64,000 bases of DNA, taken from the NCBI RefSeq assembly GCF_001404515.1, contig NZ_CXWE01000008.1:1-64000 (forward strand). The letters run 5' to 3'. This DNA is from Roseibium album. Lineage in GTDB: Bacteria; Pseudomonadota; Alphaproteobacteria; Rhizobiales; Stappiaceae. This document shows, piece by piece, positions 16,171 through 25,316 of this stretch; the stretch's first letter is position 1, and each line of letters starts with the position of its first letter. The notes beneath the pieces were generated by a model. That model did no database searches and had not been told where the DNA came from. It saw nothing but the letters and a program-made list of their open reading frames with translations. The translations under genes were made by a program, and so were the position numbers.

Positions 16171-16797
16171 TCAGACGATTGTCGCCTGGGTCTTTTCCCT
16201 TACCTCGTCAAGCGACACATCCGAAGCAAGTTCGACAACCTTCAGGCCGCCTTCCGCAACATCGAAAACACCGAAATTGGTGATAATGCGATCAACGCAC
16301 TTCACGCCGGTGAGCGGGAGTGTGCACTCCCGCAGAAGCTTCGGATCGCCAGCCTTTGACGTATGATCCATGATCACGACGACGCGTTTCACACCCGCCA
16401 CCAGATCCATGGCACCGCCCATGCCCTTGACCATCTTTCCCGGGATCATCCAGTTGGCGAGATCACCTGTCTCGGCCACTTCCATTGCGCCCAGGATCGA
16501 CAGGTCGATGTGACCGCCGCGGATCATGCCGAAGCTGTCGGCGGACGAGAAATAACTGGTCTGCGGCAATTCGGTGATGGTCTGCTTGCCTGCATTGATC
16601 AGGTCCGCGTCAACTTCATCATCCGTCGGAAAAGGGCCCATGCCGAGCATTCCGTTTTCCGACTGAAGCGTGACGTGAACTCCTTCGGGAATGTAATTTG
16701 AAACCAGCGTCGGAATGCCGATGCCAAGGTTCACATAAAAACCGTCTTCCAGCTCCTGCGCAGCGCGCTTTGCCATGTCATCACGTGTCCAGGCCAT
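16171..16797 (-). CDS. scoB: 3-oxoacid CoA-transferase subunit B
   Basis: This 208-residue subunit carries the active site of the enzyme that moves CoA from succinyl-CoA to 3-oxoacids such as acetoacetate. The signature LQSENGMLGMGP contains the nucleophilic glutamate. The N-terminus MAWTRDDMAKRAAQEL and the GGAMDLVAGVKRVVVIMDHTSK block are typical of subunit B. It follows subunit A after 12 bases, in the same operon. Given the two phasin genes nearby, ketone-body or polyhydroxybutyrate turnover is the likely context. The related beta-ketoadipate PcaJ has the same fold and cannot be fully excluded. Confidence 0.9.
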   Translation of the reverse strand: MAWTRDDMAKRAAQELEDGFYVNLGIGIPTLVSNYIPEGVHVTLQSENGMLGMGPFPTDDEVDADLINAGKQTITELPQTSYFSSADSFGMIRGGHIDLSILGAMEVAETGDLANWMIPGKMVKGMGGAMDLVAGVKRVVVIMDHTSKAGDPKLLRECTLPLTGVKCVDRIITNFGVFDVAEGGLKVVELASDVSLDEVREKTQATIV

Positions 16798-16809
16798 GAT
16801 GTATCCTCC

Positions 16810-17505
16810 TCAGGCTGCGCGCGTCGTGCGCTTTTCAATGCGTTTTTCATGGTCGCCGATGATGATGCGGTCGACGAAAATACCGGCTGTATGGATGTTG
16901 TCCGCGTCGAGTTCACCGATCTCGACCACTTCTTCCACTTCAACGATACAAACCTTGCCGGCCGTCGCCATCATCGGATTGAAGTTGCGGGCCGTCTTGC
17001 GGTAGATCAGGTTGCCTTCCTTGTCGGCTTTCCAGGCCTTGACCAGGGAAACGTCGGCCACGAGCCCGGTTTCCATGATGTAGGTCTCGCCATTGAAGTC
17101 CTTGTGCTCCTTGCCTTCGGCAATCAGCGTTCCGACACCGGTCTTGGTGTAGAAGCCCGGTATGCCGGCGCCGCCTGCACGAATACGTTCCGCAAGCGTT
17201 CCCTGAGGGTTGAATTCAAGCTCCAGCTCGCCATTCAGATATTGCTTTTCGAAAGTCGCGTTTTCACCCACATAGGACGAAACCATCTTCTTGATCTGGC
17301 GCGTCTGCAAAAGAAGCCCAAGGCCAAAGTCATCAACGCCCGCATTGTTGGAAATTGCGGTGATGTCCCTGGCTCCGGAATCCCGGAGCGCAACGATCAG
17401 ATTTTCCGGAATGCCGCAAAGACCGAACCCACCGGCCATCACCGTCATGCCGTCAAAGGTCAGCCCGTCCAGGGCGGCCTTTGCGTCCGGATATATTTTG
17501 TTCAT
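16810..17505 (-). CDS. scoA: 3-oxoacid CoA-transferase subunit A
   Basis: A 231-residue partner of the downstream subunit B. The family signature GGFGLCGIPENLI is near residues 21-33, followed by SNNAGVDDFGLGLLLQ, FNPQGTLAERIRAGGAGIPGFYT and the C-terminal VEVEEVVEIGELDADNIHTAGIFVDRI. The length is standard for the separately encoded A subunit (SCOT is a fusion of A and B in animals). It is the first gene of a two-gene operon that ends in an intrinsic terminator. Confidence 0.92.
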   Translation of the reverse strand: MNKIYPDAKAALDGLTFDGMTVMAGGFGLCGIPENLIVALRDSGARDITAISNNAGVDDFGLGLLLQTRQIKKMVSSYVGENATFEKQYLNGELELEFNPQGTLAERIRAGGAGIPGFYTKTGVGTLIAEGKEHKDFNGETYIMETGLVADVSLVKAWKADKEGNLIYRKTARNFNPMMATAGKVCIVEVEEVVEIGELDADNIHTAGIFVDRIIIGDHEKRIEKRTTRAA

Positions 17506-17829
17506 GTTTCACTCCCAGTTAAGACCGCAAGGTGCGTTTTGCGCACATTCGCCGCTCGGTTCTTCCCGGTCAAGACTTCTTTGCCGCATTGCAGCGAAAA
17601 ACCGGCAACACTGCCGTGAGCCGGTTCAGGGAGCGCTTTTAGGGGCTGCAGACAATGCAACTCACCGCATTGACATCTGCTATCCGGCACCGGCCCACCA
17701 GCGTTTCTTGTCCCGGTGAAGTTTGAAGCAGAAGACAAGGACGCACTGACAGAAGTTCTTAGAAAGAGGCCTTCAACTCCTGCCAGCGTGTCACGCGAAA
17801 TGTCAGCCCGGTCTCCGGCGCCCTCTTGA
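17506..17829. other. Gene-free stretch upstream of the CoA-transferase operon
   Basis: These 324 bases lie between the CoA-transferase operon and the stop of the unknown 348-residue gene. They must contain the promoter of scoA and the end of the upstream transcript. I see no recognisable operator, hairpin or small gene. Confidence 0.4.
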
Positions 17830-18876
17830 TCAGAGAAGCGCCACGTTCTGCAGATACCGGTTCTTAAGTTTCGAGAAGTTCCTGTCCTCGGGAAAACAAA
17901 CTGCCGATTCGTCGCCGAACAAGTACCCGGACAGGTACTTCATGACACCGGCCCGATTGTTTCTTTCCATGCCCAGTTCACGGAGCAGTTTAACGTACTC
18001 CGCAAATTTCGGCTGCGGCGCCCTTTTGCTTTTGACGAATCCGAGCGTCATGCTCTTGAACTCCGGCTTGTATCCGAACAAAGACAGGCCGATCAATTCA
18101 CGGGCGAGCACTCTGGGTACGCGTCCTTTGTTGTCCCAAAGCATGCCGAGATTTTCATAAAAGAACTGTTGCCAAACCTTTTTGTAGAACTCGGCACCTC
18201 TCATGTTGAAAAAGATTGTCGACTGCAAAGCATGGTCTCTGCTCAGTTTGTCGCGCGCACACTGGGTTGCCGAGCCCTTCTTGAGCCTCGGGTTGTGGCG
18301 AATGTGTCGATTCAACAAGTCAAGTGCGCAATTCATGCGCTGCAGTTTTTCCAGCTCTCCGCGAACCGCGGGATCCGCCTTCCATTGGACAAACTCTTCA
18401 CAGTCTCTCCACAAGTGGTGATATCCGTTTTCAAGAGCGATCTGAAACTGTTGACCCGCCGTCGCAGCGCCTACTATCAGGGCGTCGTTCAACAAGGGCG
18501 TCCAGTTCTTTTCACTCAGAATACTACCGACCTCGACGACAGGGACAGATGGCACCGGTCTTTTGGTTCCCTCGGTTCTCAGCTGTTGTTCCGCGGTGAC
18601 GTGAACTTCTGTGGCTTGATCTTGAATACCGTTGGCACCCGTTACGCCAAAATTGGCAATGAGTTCCTTGTTCAGTCGTATTCCCGTTCCGCCAAGCAGG
18701 ACGAGCTTCAACGCATTCCTGGACGTGGCTTCGTAAAGATTATACGCAGCAGCCACAAAGTCCTCCATGACCTTGTCTTCATTCCAGGATGGGTCCCACT
18801 TCCCTACCCACTTGTTGTCTTTGCGGTAATGATTCCAAAGCGGGCGGATTTCCATTTCAAAAGCAATGCGGTTCAT
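17830..18876 (-). CDS. Hypothetical protein of unknown family (348 aa)
   Basis: I do not recognise this protein. It has no signal peptide and no transmembrane segment, and is rich in Lys/Arg and aromatic residues (IRPLWNHYRKDNKWVGKWDP near the start; GAEFYKKVWQQFFYENLGMLW near residue 230). The ORF is intact. The first ATG gives MNRIAFEMEIRPLW, although no strong ribosome-binding site is obvious. It stands alone, with gene-poor stretches of more than 300 bases on both sides, and its composition is somewhat AT-richer than its neighbours. An isolated gene of unknown family in such a setting suggests lateral acquisition. Confidence 0.7.
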   Translation of the reverse strand: MNRIAFEMEIRPLWNHYRKDNKWVGKWDPSWNEDKVMEDFVAAAYNLYEATSRNALKLVLLGGTGIRLNKELIANFGVTGANGIQDQATEVHVTAEQQLRTEGTKRPVPSVPVVEVGSILSEKNWTPLLNDALIVGAATAGQQFQIALENGYHHLWRDCEEFVQWKADPAVRGELEKLQRMNCALDLLNRHIRHNPRLKKGSATQCARDKLSRDHALQSTIFFNMRGAEFYKKVWQQFFYENLGMLWDNKGRVPRVLARELIGLSLFGYKPEFKSMTLGFVKSKRAPQPKFAEYVKLLRELGMERNNRAGVMKYLSGYLFGDESAVCFPEDRNFSKLKNRYLQNVALL

Positions 18877-19284
18877 GTCAGGTCTTCCTCTGGATTGTGA
18901 TCAACATCGACCGCAAGGCATCTGTTCGTGCCTTTTTCTGCGGCGGCTGCGTTGTATTTCGGAAGGAAGACCGGGGCTTCGAAGTGCCGGGCGTCACAAG
19001 CGTAGTACCGATCGGTATTTTTTTGGAAAGCGGCGGGGCCCGCAAACAGTTTTCCGAACCGGCGAGGCAGGCCTTTTTGTCGAGACCTGTCTGGAAAATG
19101 TAAGGACCGTCATGCATCCGGGTGGATCCGCCAAAGATCGGCGTGATCCACGTTTTCACGCGTTTTTGGAAGTTGTTTATGGTTTGTAAAGTCTTAAAGC
19201 GAAGAATTGAGGTGTGTCAGTCAAGGGATCGAAGCAAACCCGAATGGCTGTGTTCAGACAACTGCTTGAAAGAAACCGCGCGCC
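18877..19284. other. Gene-free divergent intergenic region
   Basis: About 400 bases between two divergent genes. Several short overlapping open frames are present (18789-19189), but none has a plausible ribosome-binding site or recognisable sequence. The region should hold promoters for the unknown minus-strand gene and the small membrane protein gene. I see nothing else. Confidence 0.4.
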
Positions 19285-19530
19285 GTGTACCCGTTCTGGT
19301 CAACATTTTTCAGGATCGCAGCGTTTTCCCTGCTCGTTGGCGCCGGGTTGTCCTTCGTCGACATTTCTGCGGAAGACATACTGGGAACTGTCGGCCTCAG
19401 TCCGCTGCAGCTTTGGATCTACATGCTCGAATTCCGCGATTGGGCAATCCCGAACATGATCCTGGGCGCCTTTATCGTGGTTCCGGTCTGGCTGTTCATT
19501 TACCTGATCCGACCACCGCGGGCCGGCTGA
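19285..19530 (+). CDS. Small membrane protein, DUF6460-like (81 aa)
   Basis: A short inner-membrane protein with two hydrophobic segments (FRIAAFSLLVGAGLSFVDI and IPNMILGAFIVVPVWLFIYLI), joined by a segment containing EDILGTVGLSPLQL. The ending IYLIRPPR and overall pattern recall the DUF6460 family of alphaproteobacterial small membrane proteins. The start is a GTG and could be moved slightly. It converges on potI, with only 8 bases between the stops. No function is known. Confidence 0.65.
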   Translation: MYPFWSTFFRIAAFSLLVGAGLSFVDISAEDILGTVGLSPLQLWIYMLEFRDWAIPNMILGAFIVVPVWLFIYLIRPPRAG

Positions 19531-19538
19531 CCCAATCC

Positions 19539-20363
19539 TCAACCATCGGCACCGAATGCCGCCCGCTCGTCGCGTTCCCGCTGCACCTGTTGTCGTTTGG
19601 TCACCAGTGAGGCCGCAATGACACCGATCGTCACCAGGCCGACCAGGATCGTACAGACCGCGTTGATTTCCGGTGTCACGCCCAACCGCACCTGCGAGTA
19701 GATTTTCATCGGCAGGGTCGTCGCACCCGGACCTGTGGTGAAGCTGGCGATCACCAGATCATCCAGCGACAGGGTGAAGGCCAGCATCCAGCCGGCAATG
19801 ACGCCGGGCAAAATGATCGGAAGCGTGATCAGGAAGAAGGTCTTCACGGGAGGGCAGCCAAGATCTTCGGCTGCTTCCTCGACGGACTTGTCAAATCCGA
19901 CCAGACGGGACTGAACGACAACCGCCACATAACACATGGCGAAAGTCGTGTGTGCCAGCATCACGGTCCAGAAGCCGCGGGCCGTGCCCATTGCAACGAA
20001 CAGCAGCAACAAAGACAGGCCGAGGATTACTTCCGGCATGACGAGCGGCGCAAAGATCATTCCGGAAAACAGCGAGCGACCCATGAACCGGCCGGAGCGC
20101 ACCAATATCAGTGCTGCCAGCGTTCCGAGCACGGTCGCGATGGTTGCCGACGCAAAGGCAACGCGCAACGTCACCCAGGCCGCATCGAGCAACTGTTCGT
20201 TTTGAAGCAGGGATGCGTACCACTTGGTCGAAAAGCCACCCCAGACAGTAACCAGCCTGCTTTCGTTGAAGGAGTAGATCACCAGGAGAACAATAGGCAG
20301 GTAGAGGAACGAGAAGCCCAGAACCAGCGAGGTGATGTTGAACCAGGTCGGACCGCGGGTCAT
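19539..20363 (-). CDS. potI: Spermidine/putrescine ABC transporter permease PotI
   Basis: This 274-residue inner-membrane permease of a polyamine importer has six predicted transmembrane segments. It starts LVLGFSFLYLPIVLLVIYSFNESRLVTVWGG, typical of PotC/PotI. The EAA loop VEEAAEDLGCPPVKTFFLITLPIILPG contacts the ATPase. The ATG at 20363 overlaps the stop of potH (ATGA), indicating translational coupling. Upstream in-frame starts would overlap potH by more than 200 bases and were rejected. It is the last gene of the operon. Confidence 0.92.
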   Translation of the reverse strand: MTRGPTWFNITSLVLGFSFLYLPIVLLVIYSFNESRLVTVWGGFSTKWYASLLQNEQLLDAAWVTLRVAFASATIATVLGTLAALILVRSGRFMGRSLFSGMIFAPLVMPEVILGLSLLLLFVAMGTARGFWTVMLAHTTFAMCYVAVVVQSRLVGFDKSVEEAAEDLGCPPVKTFFLITLPIILPGVIAGWMLAFTLSLDDLVIASFTTGPGATTLPMKIYSQVRLGVTPEINAVCTILVGLVTIGVIAASLVTKRQQVQRERDERAAFGADG

Positions 20364-21286
20364 CCTTCTTTCTCCGACATTTTTTGTTGCTGGTTCTGGA
20401 AGAGCACGATCGGGATCACGAGTATCATGAGCAGGATCACCGCGACGGCCGAGGAAACAGGCCAATCCCGGTTGTTGAAGAACTCCACCCAGAGGGTCTT
20501 GCCGATCATCAGTGTGTTGGAACCACCGAGGAGATCGGGAATGACGAATTCCCCGACCGCGGGAATGAAAACCAGAAAACACCCGGCGATCACCCCGGGA
20601 AGCGACAAGGGCACGGTAATCTTCCAGAACGCTTTCCAGGGCGGACAGCCGAGGTCTTCCGCTGCTTCCAGCAGGCTCCCGTCAAGCCTCTCAAGGCTGG
20701 CATAAAGTGGCAGGACCAGGAATGGCAGATAAGAATAGACGATGCCGATATAGACCGCGATATTGGTATTGAGGATCACCAACGGCTCGTCGATGAGGCC
20801 CAGCATCATCAAAAACTGGTTCAGCAGTCCCTCGTTTTTCAATATGCCAATCCAGGCGTAGACCCGGATCAGAAAACTCGTCCAGAAAGGCAGAATAACC
20901 AGCATCAGCAATGTTGGACGCCACGCCTGAGGACTGCGCGCCATGCCATAGGCGATCGGGTAGCCGATCAGCAGAGTAAACAGCGTCGATATCGCCGCAA
21001 TGACAACCGATGACACATAGGATTTCCAGTAGAGCGCGTCTTCCGTCAGCCAGATGTAATTCTCGAACGAAAACTCGCGGAAGGCTTCCACGAGACCCTG
21101 CCAGCCTTCCGCCAGATCGATTGCCGGCGAGTAAGGTGGAATTGAAACCGCGATCTGTGAAAGTGAAATCTTGAAAACGATCAGAAACGGCGCCAGAAAA
21201 AACACCAGCAGCCATAGATAGGGCATCGCAATCAGCAACTTGCCCCCGATGGTTCTTTTCGCAGGAGTGGCTGTCTGTTCGCTCAT
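20360..21286 (-). CDS. potH: Spermidine/putrescine ABC transporter permease PotH
   Basis: A 308-residue permease partner of PotI. The N-terminus has a cytoplasmic lead followed by a membrane segment (LLIAMPYLWLLVFFLAPFLIVFKISLS) and the periplasmic loop usual in PotB/PotH. The EAA loop is LLEAAEDLGCPPWKAFWKITVPLSLPG. It begins 5 bases after the end of potG and overlaps potI by 4 bases. With PotG and PotF it forms a complete polyamine importer. Confidence 0.93.
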   Translation of the reverse strand: MSEQTATPAKRTIGGKLLIAMPYLWLLVFFLAPFLIVFKISLSQIAVSIPPYSPAIDLAEGWQGLVEAFREFSFENYIWLTEDALYWKSYVSSVVIAAISTLFTLLIGYPIAYGMARSPQAWRPTLLMLVILPFWTSFLIRVYAWIGILKNEGLLNQFLMMLGLIDEPLVILNTNIAVYIGIVYSYLPFLVLPLYASLERLDGSLLEAAEDLGCPPWKAFWKITVPLSLPGVIAGCFLVFIPAVGEFVIPDLLGGSNTLMIGKTLWVEFFNNRDWPVSSAVAVILLMILVIPIVLFQNQQQKMSEKEG

Positions 21287-21291
21287 CCCGC

Positions 21292-22449
21292 CTACCCTTT
21301 CAAGATGACGCCGGCATCCCGGTCAAAGGAAAGCACGACCTCGTCGTCCCACGTGATCGGGTTTTCGACCATGCGGGAGATGTTGGCAAAAGTGGCACGG
21401 ATGGTGTCATGATCATCTTCGCCGACCTTGGAGTGAATGCAGGAGACGTCGCCAAGATAGGCAATGTCCCACACCAGACCGTCAATCTGGTTGACCTGCC
21501 CCTCCTCCCGGCGGCCCTGGGCAATTCGGACCTTTTCGGGGCGTATAGCATACCAGACAGTTTCACCGAGACCGGCTTCCGTCTCCTGTTCGCTATCGAT
21601 GACAAATCCGTCGACAACGGATACCAGGCGCGTTCCGGCATCCGATTTTTCGGTCACCTTGGCCTCAATCAGATTTACGTCGCCTATGAAGTCGGCCACG
21701 AATTTCGAATTCGGTGCTTCATAGATCTCCGCAGGGGTCGCGACCTGGACCAGTTCGCCCTTGTCCATCACGGCAATGCGATCTGCAACCGTCATTGCCT
21801 CCTCCTGATCGTGGGTCACGATCAGAAAGGTCATTTCGAGTTCTTCCTGCAGGTTCATCAGTTCGAACTGGGTTTCCTCGCGCAACTTGCGGTCCAGGGC
21901 ACCCAGCGGTTCGTCGAGCAACAGAACCTTGGGACGTTTTGCGAGCGAGCGCGCGAGCGCAACCCGCTGGCGCTGGCCGCCGGAAAGCTGATGAGGCTTG
22001 CGCTGTGCAAATTGCTCAAGCTTCGTAAGGCGCAACATTTCCGATACGCGCGCTTCGATATCCTGCGCCGGCATGCTGTCCTGTTTCAGCCCGAAGGCAA
22101 TGTTCTTCTCCACGTTCATATGCGGGAACAGGGCGTAGGACTGAAACATCATGTTGGAAGGACGCCGGTAAGGAGGGATACCCGCGAGATCCTGGCCGTC
22201 CAGGAATATCTGTCCGGATGTCGGTGTCTCAAACCCTGCGAGCATGCGCATCAGGGTCGTCTTGCCGCAACCCGAGCCACCGAGAAGCGCAAAAAACTCT
22301 TTCTCGTAGATCTTGAGGGACAGGTTCCTGACCGCGACAAATTCGCCGAATTTCTTGGTGACGTTGCGAAACTCGATAAAGGGAGGATGGTCGGAATTTT
22401 CCCAGGGAACAAATTCCCGACGCACCGGACCAATGGATTTTTTTGCCAA
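21292..22449 (-). CDS. potG: Spermidine/putrescine ABC transporter ATP-binding protein PotG
   Basis: A 385-residue ATPase. Walker A is GGSGCGKTT, the signature LSGGQRQRVALARSLAKRPKVLLLDEP contains Walker B, and the H-loop is IVTHDQEEA. A C-terminal TOBE_2 regulatory domain follows (about residues 285-385). The start is uncertain. The TTG at 22449 has a run of G residues upstream. The first ATG at 22500 falls inside the hairpin that follows potF and would add 17 residues. I prefer the TTG. Confidence 0.88.
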   Translation of the reverse strand: MAKKSIGPVRREFVPWENSDHPPFIEFRNVTKKFGEFVAVRNLSLKIYEKEFFALLGGSGCGKTTLMRMLAGFETPTSGQIFLDGQDLAGIPPYRRPSNMMFQSYALFPHMNVEKNIAFGLKQDSMPAQDIEARVSEMLRLTKLEQFAQRKPHQLSGGQRQRVALARSLAKRPKVLLLDEPLGALDRKLREETQFELMNLQEELEMTFLIVTHDQEEAMTVADRIAVMDKGELVQVATPAEIYEAPNSKFVADFIGDVNLIEAKVTEKSDAGTRLVSVVDGFVIDSEQETEAGLGETVWYAIRPEKVRIAQGRREEGQVNQIDGLVWDIAYLGDVSCIHSKVGEDDHDTIRATFANISRMVENPITWDDEVVLSFDRDAGVILKG

Positions 22450-22486
22450 GACAGCCCCCACCCACAAACGACTGGATAAAATGGAA

Positions 22487-22518
22487 CCGCCGGGTGCCAA
22501 TGATTTGGCACCCGGCGG
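22487..22518 (-). terminator. Strong intercistronic hairpin between potF and potG
   Basis: A perfect 14-bp inverted repeat (22487-22500 with 22505-22518, arms CCGCCGGGTGCCAA and TTGGCACCCGGCGG) with a 4-base loop. It begins 11 bases after potF. On the minus strand the following bases are only moderately T-rich, so partial termination or stabilisation of the potF message is more likely than full termination. Confidence 0.7.
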
Positions 22519-22529
22519 TGTTTACAAGC

Positions 22530-23621
22530 TTACTGACCGGTTTTTATCTTGGTCCATTCCCGCGTCCGCGTCCGCATTGTCTTGGGCGGCTTGGTTGTCG
22601 TTATGAACAGGTTGTTTACGGTTTCCTCATCCGGGTAGACAGCCGGGTCTCCGAGAACTTCCTTGTCAACGAACTCGTGGCTCGCCTTGTTTCCATTTGC
22701 GTAGAAGACATAGTTTGTCGCCTTGGCGATCACGTCCGGTCTCATGATGTAGTTGATAAACTCATGAGCTTCTTCGACATGCGGTGCATCGACCGGAATG
22801 GCCATGTTGTCGAACCACATCATGGCCCCTTCCTTCGGAATGACGTATTCGACGGTCACACCGTTGTCGGCTTCCGCAGCGCGGTCACGTGCTATCAACA
22901 CATCTCCAGACCATCCAACTGCCAGGCATATGTCTCCATTTGCCAGCGCGTTGATGTATTCGGAAGAATGGAACTTTCGGACATAGGGGCGCACCGACAT
23001 CAGCAGTTCCGTCGCTTTTTTGAAGTCGGCCGGATCATTGCTGTCGGGATCAAGACCAAGGTAGTTCAATGCGGGTGGAAACATTTCATCCGGGGTATCG
23101 AGCATATAGATACCGCAATCGGCGAACTTTGACGCGATTTCAGGATCGAAGACCATATCCCAGCTGTCCAGAGGCGCATCAGGCATGATCTCCTTGATCT
23201 TGTCGACATTGTACCCGAAGCCGGTGGTTCCCCACATGTAGTTTATGGCGTGTTCATTTCCCGGGTCGAATTTCACGACGCGCGCCATGATCTCGGGCCA
23301 GAGGTTTTCAAGGTTAGACAGTTTGTCCTTGTCCAGCTTCTGAAATGCGCCGGCCTGTATCTGTCTTCCCAGGAAGGTACCAGTCGGAACGACAACGTCG
23401 TAACCGGTGCCACCGGCAAGGAGCTTCGTCTCCAGAACCTCGTTGCTGTCAAAGACGTCGTAAACGACCTTGATGCCGGTTTCCTTGGTAAAGTCCTCCA
23501 GGATAGACTCATCGATGTAGTCGGACCAATTGTACACGTTCACGGTCCGGTCCTGAGCATAGGCAACACTACTCAGCAGGCTGAGAGCTGCGACCCCGGT
23601 CAACAATGTCTTAACAGTCAT
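22530..23621 (-). CDS. potF: Polyamine ABC transporter substrate-binding protein PotF
   Basis: A 363-residue periplasmic binding protein for putrescine or spermidine. The ATG at 23621 has AAGGGGAG upstream and begins a signal peptide (MTVKTLLTGVAALSLLSSVAYAQ). The mature protein begins RTVNVYNWSDYIDESILEDF, the classic PotD/PotF start. GYNVDKI, AVGWSGDV and EGAMMWFDNMAIP are conserved landmarks of the family. Longer in-frame starts would put more than 50 polar residues before the signal peptide. It is the first transport gene, 152 bases after the ligase gene. Confidence 0.92.
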   Translation of the reverse strand: MTVKTLLTGVAALSLLSSVAYAQDRTVNVYNWSDYIDESILEDFTKETGIKVVYDVFDSNEVLETKLLAGGTGYDVVVPTGTFLGRQIQAGAFQKLDKDKLSNLENLWPEIMARVVKFDPGNEHAINYMWGTTGFGYNVDKIKEIMPDAPLDSWDMVFDPEIASKFADCGIYMLDTPDEMFPPALNYLGLDPDSNDPADFKKATELLMSVRPYVRKFHSSEYINALANGDICLAVGWSGDVLIARDRAAEADNGVTVEYVIPKEGAMMWFDNMAIPVDAPHVEEAHEFINYIMRPDVIAKATNYVFYANGNKASHEFVDKEVLGDPAVYPDEETVNNLFITTTKPPKTMRTRTREWTKIKTGQ

Positions 23622-23773
23622 TCTGAACTCCCCTTCAGAAGTTTGATGGTGGCCGTTTTCGGCCTTGTTCCTGATTTTAATCGGACAATCCCTGTCGGTC
23701 TTGTCCTCTGGTCTTCCAAACATTGGCGAGGCGCCAGATGTTTGTCCAGCGCCGATTTTGGGCTGTGAGTGCG

Positions 23774-25162
23774 TCAAAGATAGGTCTGACGCTCCAGGGA
23801 GGAAATCTCCCGCCCGAATTCGTTCAATTCCTCCCGTTTGATCTCGGTCAGCACCTTGTGCATTTCCGGACCGACTGCCCTTTTCATCAGCTTTGATGCC
23901 TCAAAAGCGTCGATAGCTTCGTCCATCCAGGGCGTCAGCCGTTTCTTTCGTTTCTCATAGGCATTTCCCGTGACCGGTGCCGGTGGTTCCTTCTTCTGCA
24001 CGAGGCCTTCCAGCATGCCGGCCAGGATCCCGGTCAGCACCAGATACGGGTTCGCATCCGCGCCCGCGATCCGGTGTTCTACACGCGCGGCCTCCGGGCT
24101 CGAGGCAGGAACGCGCAGCGCGACGGACCGGTTGTCATACCCCCAGCAGATCGAGGCCGGGGCATAGGAGCCCGGCTGCATGCGGCGGAACCCGTTGAAG
24201 GTGGAGATGAACAGAAGCAATGCTTCGGGCATGGTCTTCATCAGGCCGTTGATGGCATAACCAAGACGCTCCGGCCCCTTGTCCGGATCCGCGAAAAGGT
24301 TGCCTTTTTCATCTTCCATGGAAACATGCACATGCATGCCATTTCCCGGCCATTCCACGAATGGCTTGGCCATGAAAGATGCCTTGAGTTCGTGCTTGCG
24401 TGCAACACCCGCAACCAGACGCTTGAGCAACACCACGTCGTCGGCGGCCAAAAGCGGGTTTTGCCGGTGATGCAGATTGAGCTCGAACTGACCGGGCGCG
24501 GCTTCCGAAACCGCTGCGTCCGCCGGGATCCCCTGGGCCTCGCAGGCCTTGCGAAGATCGTCGACGACCGGCAGAAGCGCTTCCAGATCCGACAGGGCGT
24601 ACATGTTTTGCCGTGCCGGGCCTAGATGCGTCGAGAACAGCGGCTTGGGCTGTTCGGTCCAATCTCCTTCGCTTTCCTCAAACAGGTAGAATTCGAGTTC
24701 GAAAGCACAGGTCGCGGTCACGCCGAATTCAGACTTCAGCCGTTCGACCATGTTTTCCAGAACGTGGCGCGGATCGGCCGGAAACGGTTGTCCGTCGCGA
24801 TCGTACATCGACAGGAGGACCTGCGCCGTCTTGCGCTCCGTCCATGGCACCAGTTTCAGGGATTCCGGGATCGGCCAGCAAACGCCGTCCTTGTCACCGG
24901 TCTCCAGGTGCATCCCGGTCGATTCCACTTCCCGCCCCCAGACATCGAGACCGAACAGCGAATAGGGAAAGGCAACGCCCTGTTCGAAGACCTTCTTCAG
25001 TGCCTTGCCCGGCAACCACTTGCCGCGGAGCACACCGTTCGTGTCGGGCAAAACCACTTCAAGAGTGTCGAGATCGGGATGCGTTTCCAAAAAGGCATCA
25101 AAATCCACCTTCCATCCGGGTTCAGCCGGATGTTCCAGAATCTGGTGGGGAAGTTCGTTCAT
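23774..25162 (-). CDS. Glutamine synthetase-like gamma-glutamylpolyamine ligase (PuuA-like)
   Basis: A 462-residue member of the glutamine synthetase superfamily. In this context it most likely ligates glutamate to putrescine or another polyamine. The beta-grasp domain (LEVVLPDTNGVLRGKWLPG) is followed by the catalytic domain with CAFELEFYL, FVEWPGNGMHVHVSM and RMQPGSYAPASICWGYDNRSVALRVPA. The ATG at 25162 is chosen for its AGGGG motif 5 bases upstream and typical length. Upstream starts near 25230-25252 would add about 30 non-conserved residues. It opens the left arm that continues into potFGHI. A GTGATCAC-core operator lies 83 bases upstream. Confidence 0.88.
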   Translation of the reverse strand: MNELPHQILEHPAEPGWKVDFDAFLETHPDLDTLEVVLPDTNGVLRGKWLPGKALKKVFEQGVAFPYSLFGLDVWGREVESTGMHLETGDKDGVCWPIPESLKLVPWTERKTAQVLLSMYDRDGQPFPADPRHVLENMVERLKSEFGVTATCAFELEFYLFEESEGDWTEQPKPLFSTHLGPARQNMYALSDLEALLPVVDDLRKACEAQGIPADAAVSEAAPGQFELNLHHRQNPLLAADDVVLLKRLVAGVARKHELKASFMAKPFVEWPGNGMHVHVSMEDEKGNLFADPDKGPERLGYAINGLMKTMPEALLLFISTFNGFRRMQPGSYAPASICWGYDNRSVALRVPASSPEAARVEHRIAGADANPYLVLTGILAGMLEGLVQKKEPPAPVTGNAYEKRKKRLTPWMDEAIDAFEASKLMKRAVGPEMHKVLTEIKREELNEFGREISSLERQTYL

Positions 25163-25240
25163 TAAACCCCTGCTTTCAGACCGAGTTGCCTGGACAGATA
25201 CGACCTGCGGGCTCTCAGCTTTCGTTTGCTTCATTTCCAA

Positions 25241-25255
25241 AAATGTGATCACTTT
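25241..25255. promoter_or_regulatory. GntR-type operator between divergent ligase and regulator genes
   Basis: AAATGTGATCACTTT has the perfect palindromic core GTGATCAC (25245-25252). The same core recurs in the palindrome at 26051-26068, before the second ligase gene. FadR/GntR regulators commonly bind such sites, so the adjacent GntR gene product is the likely ligand-responsive repressor of both arms. Confidence 0.55.
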
Positions 25256-25316
25256 CGTAATTGTCTGTCAAGGCAGATCACGCAAATTGAGTAAATGTAA
25301 TGATTGGGAGACCGCG

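Noticed and set aside
21409..22479. 356-codon open frame on the plus strand
   Set aside because: Shadow of potG. The ABC motifs are on the minus strand.
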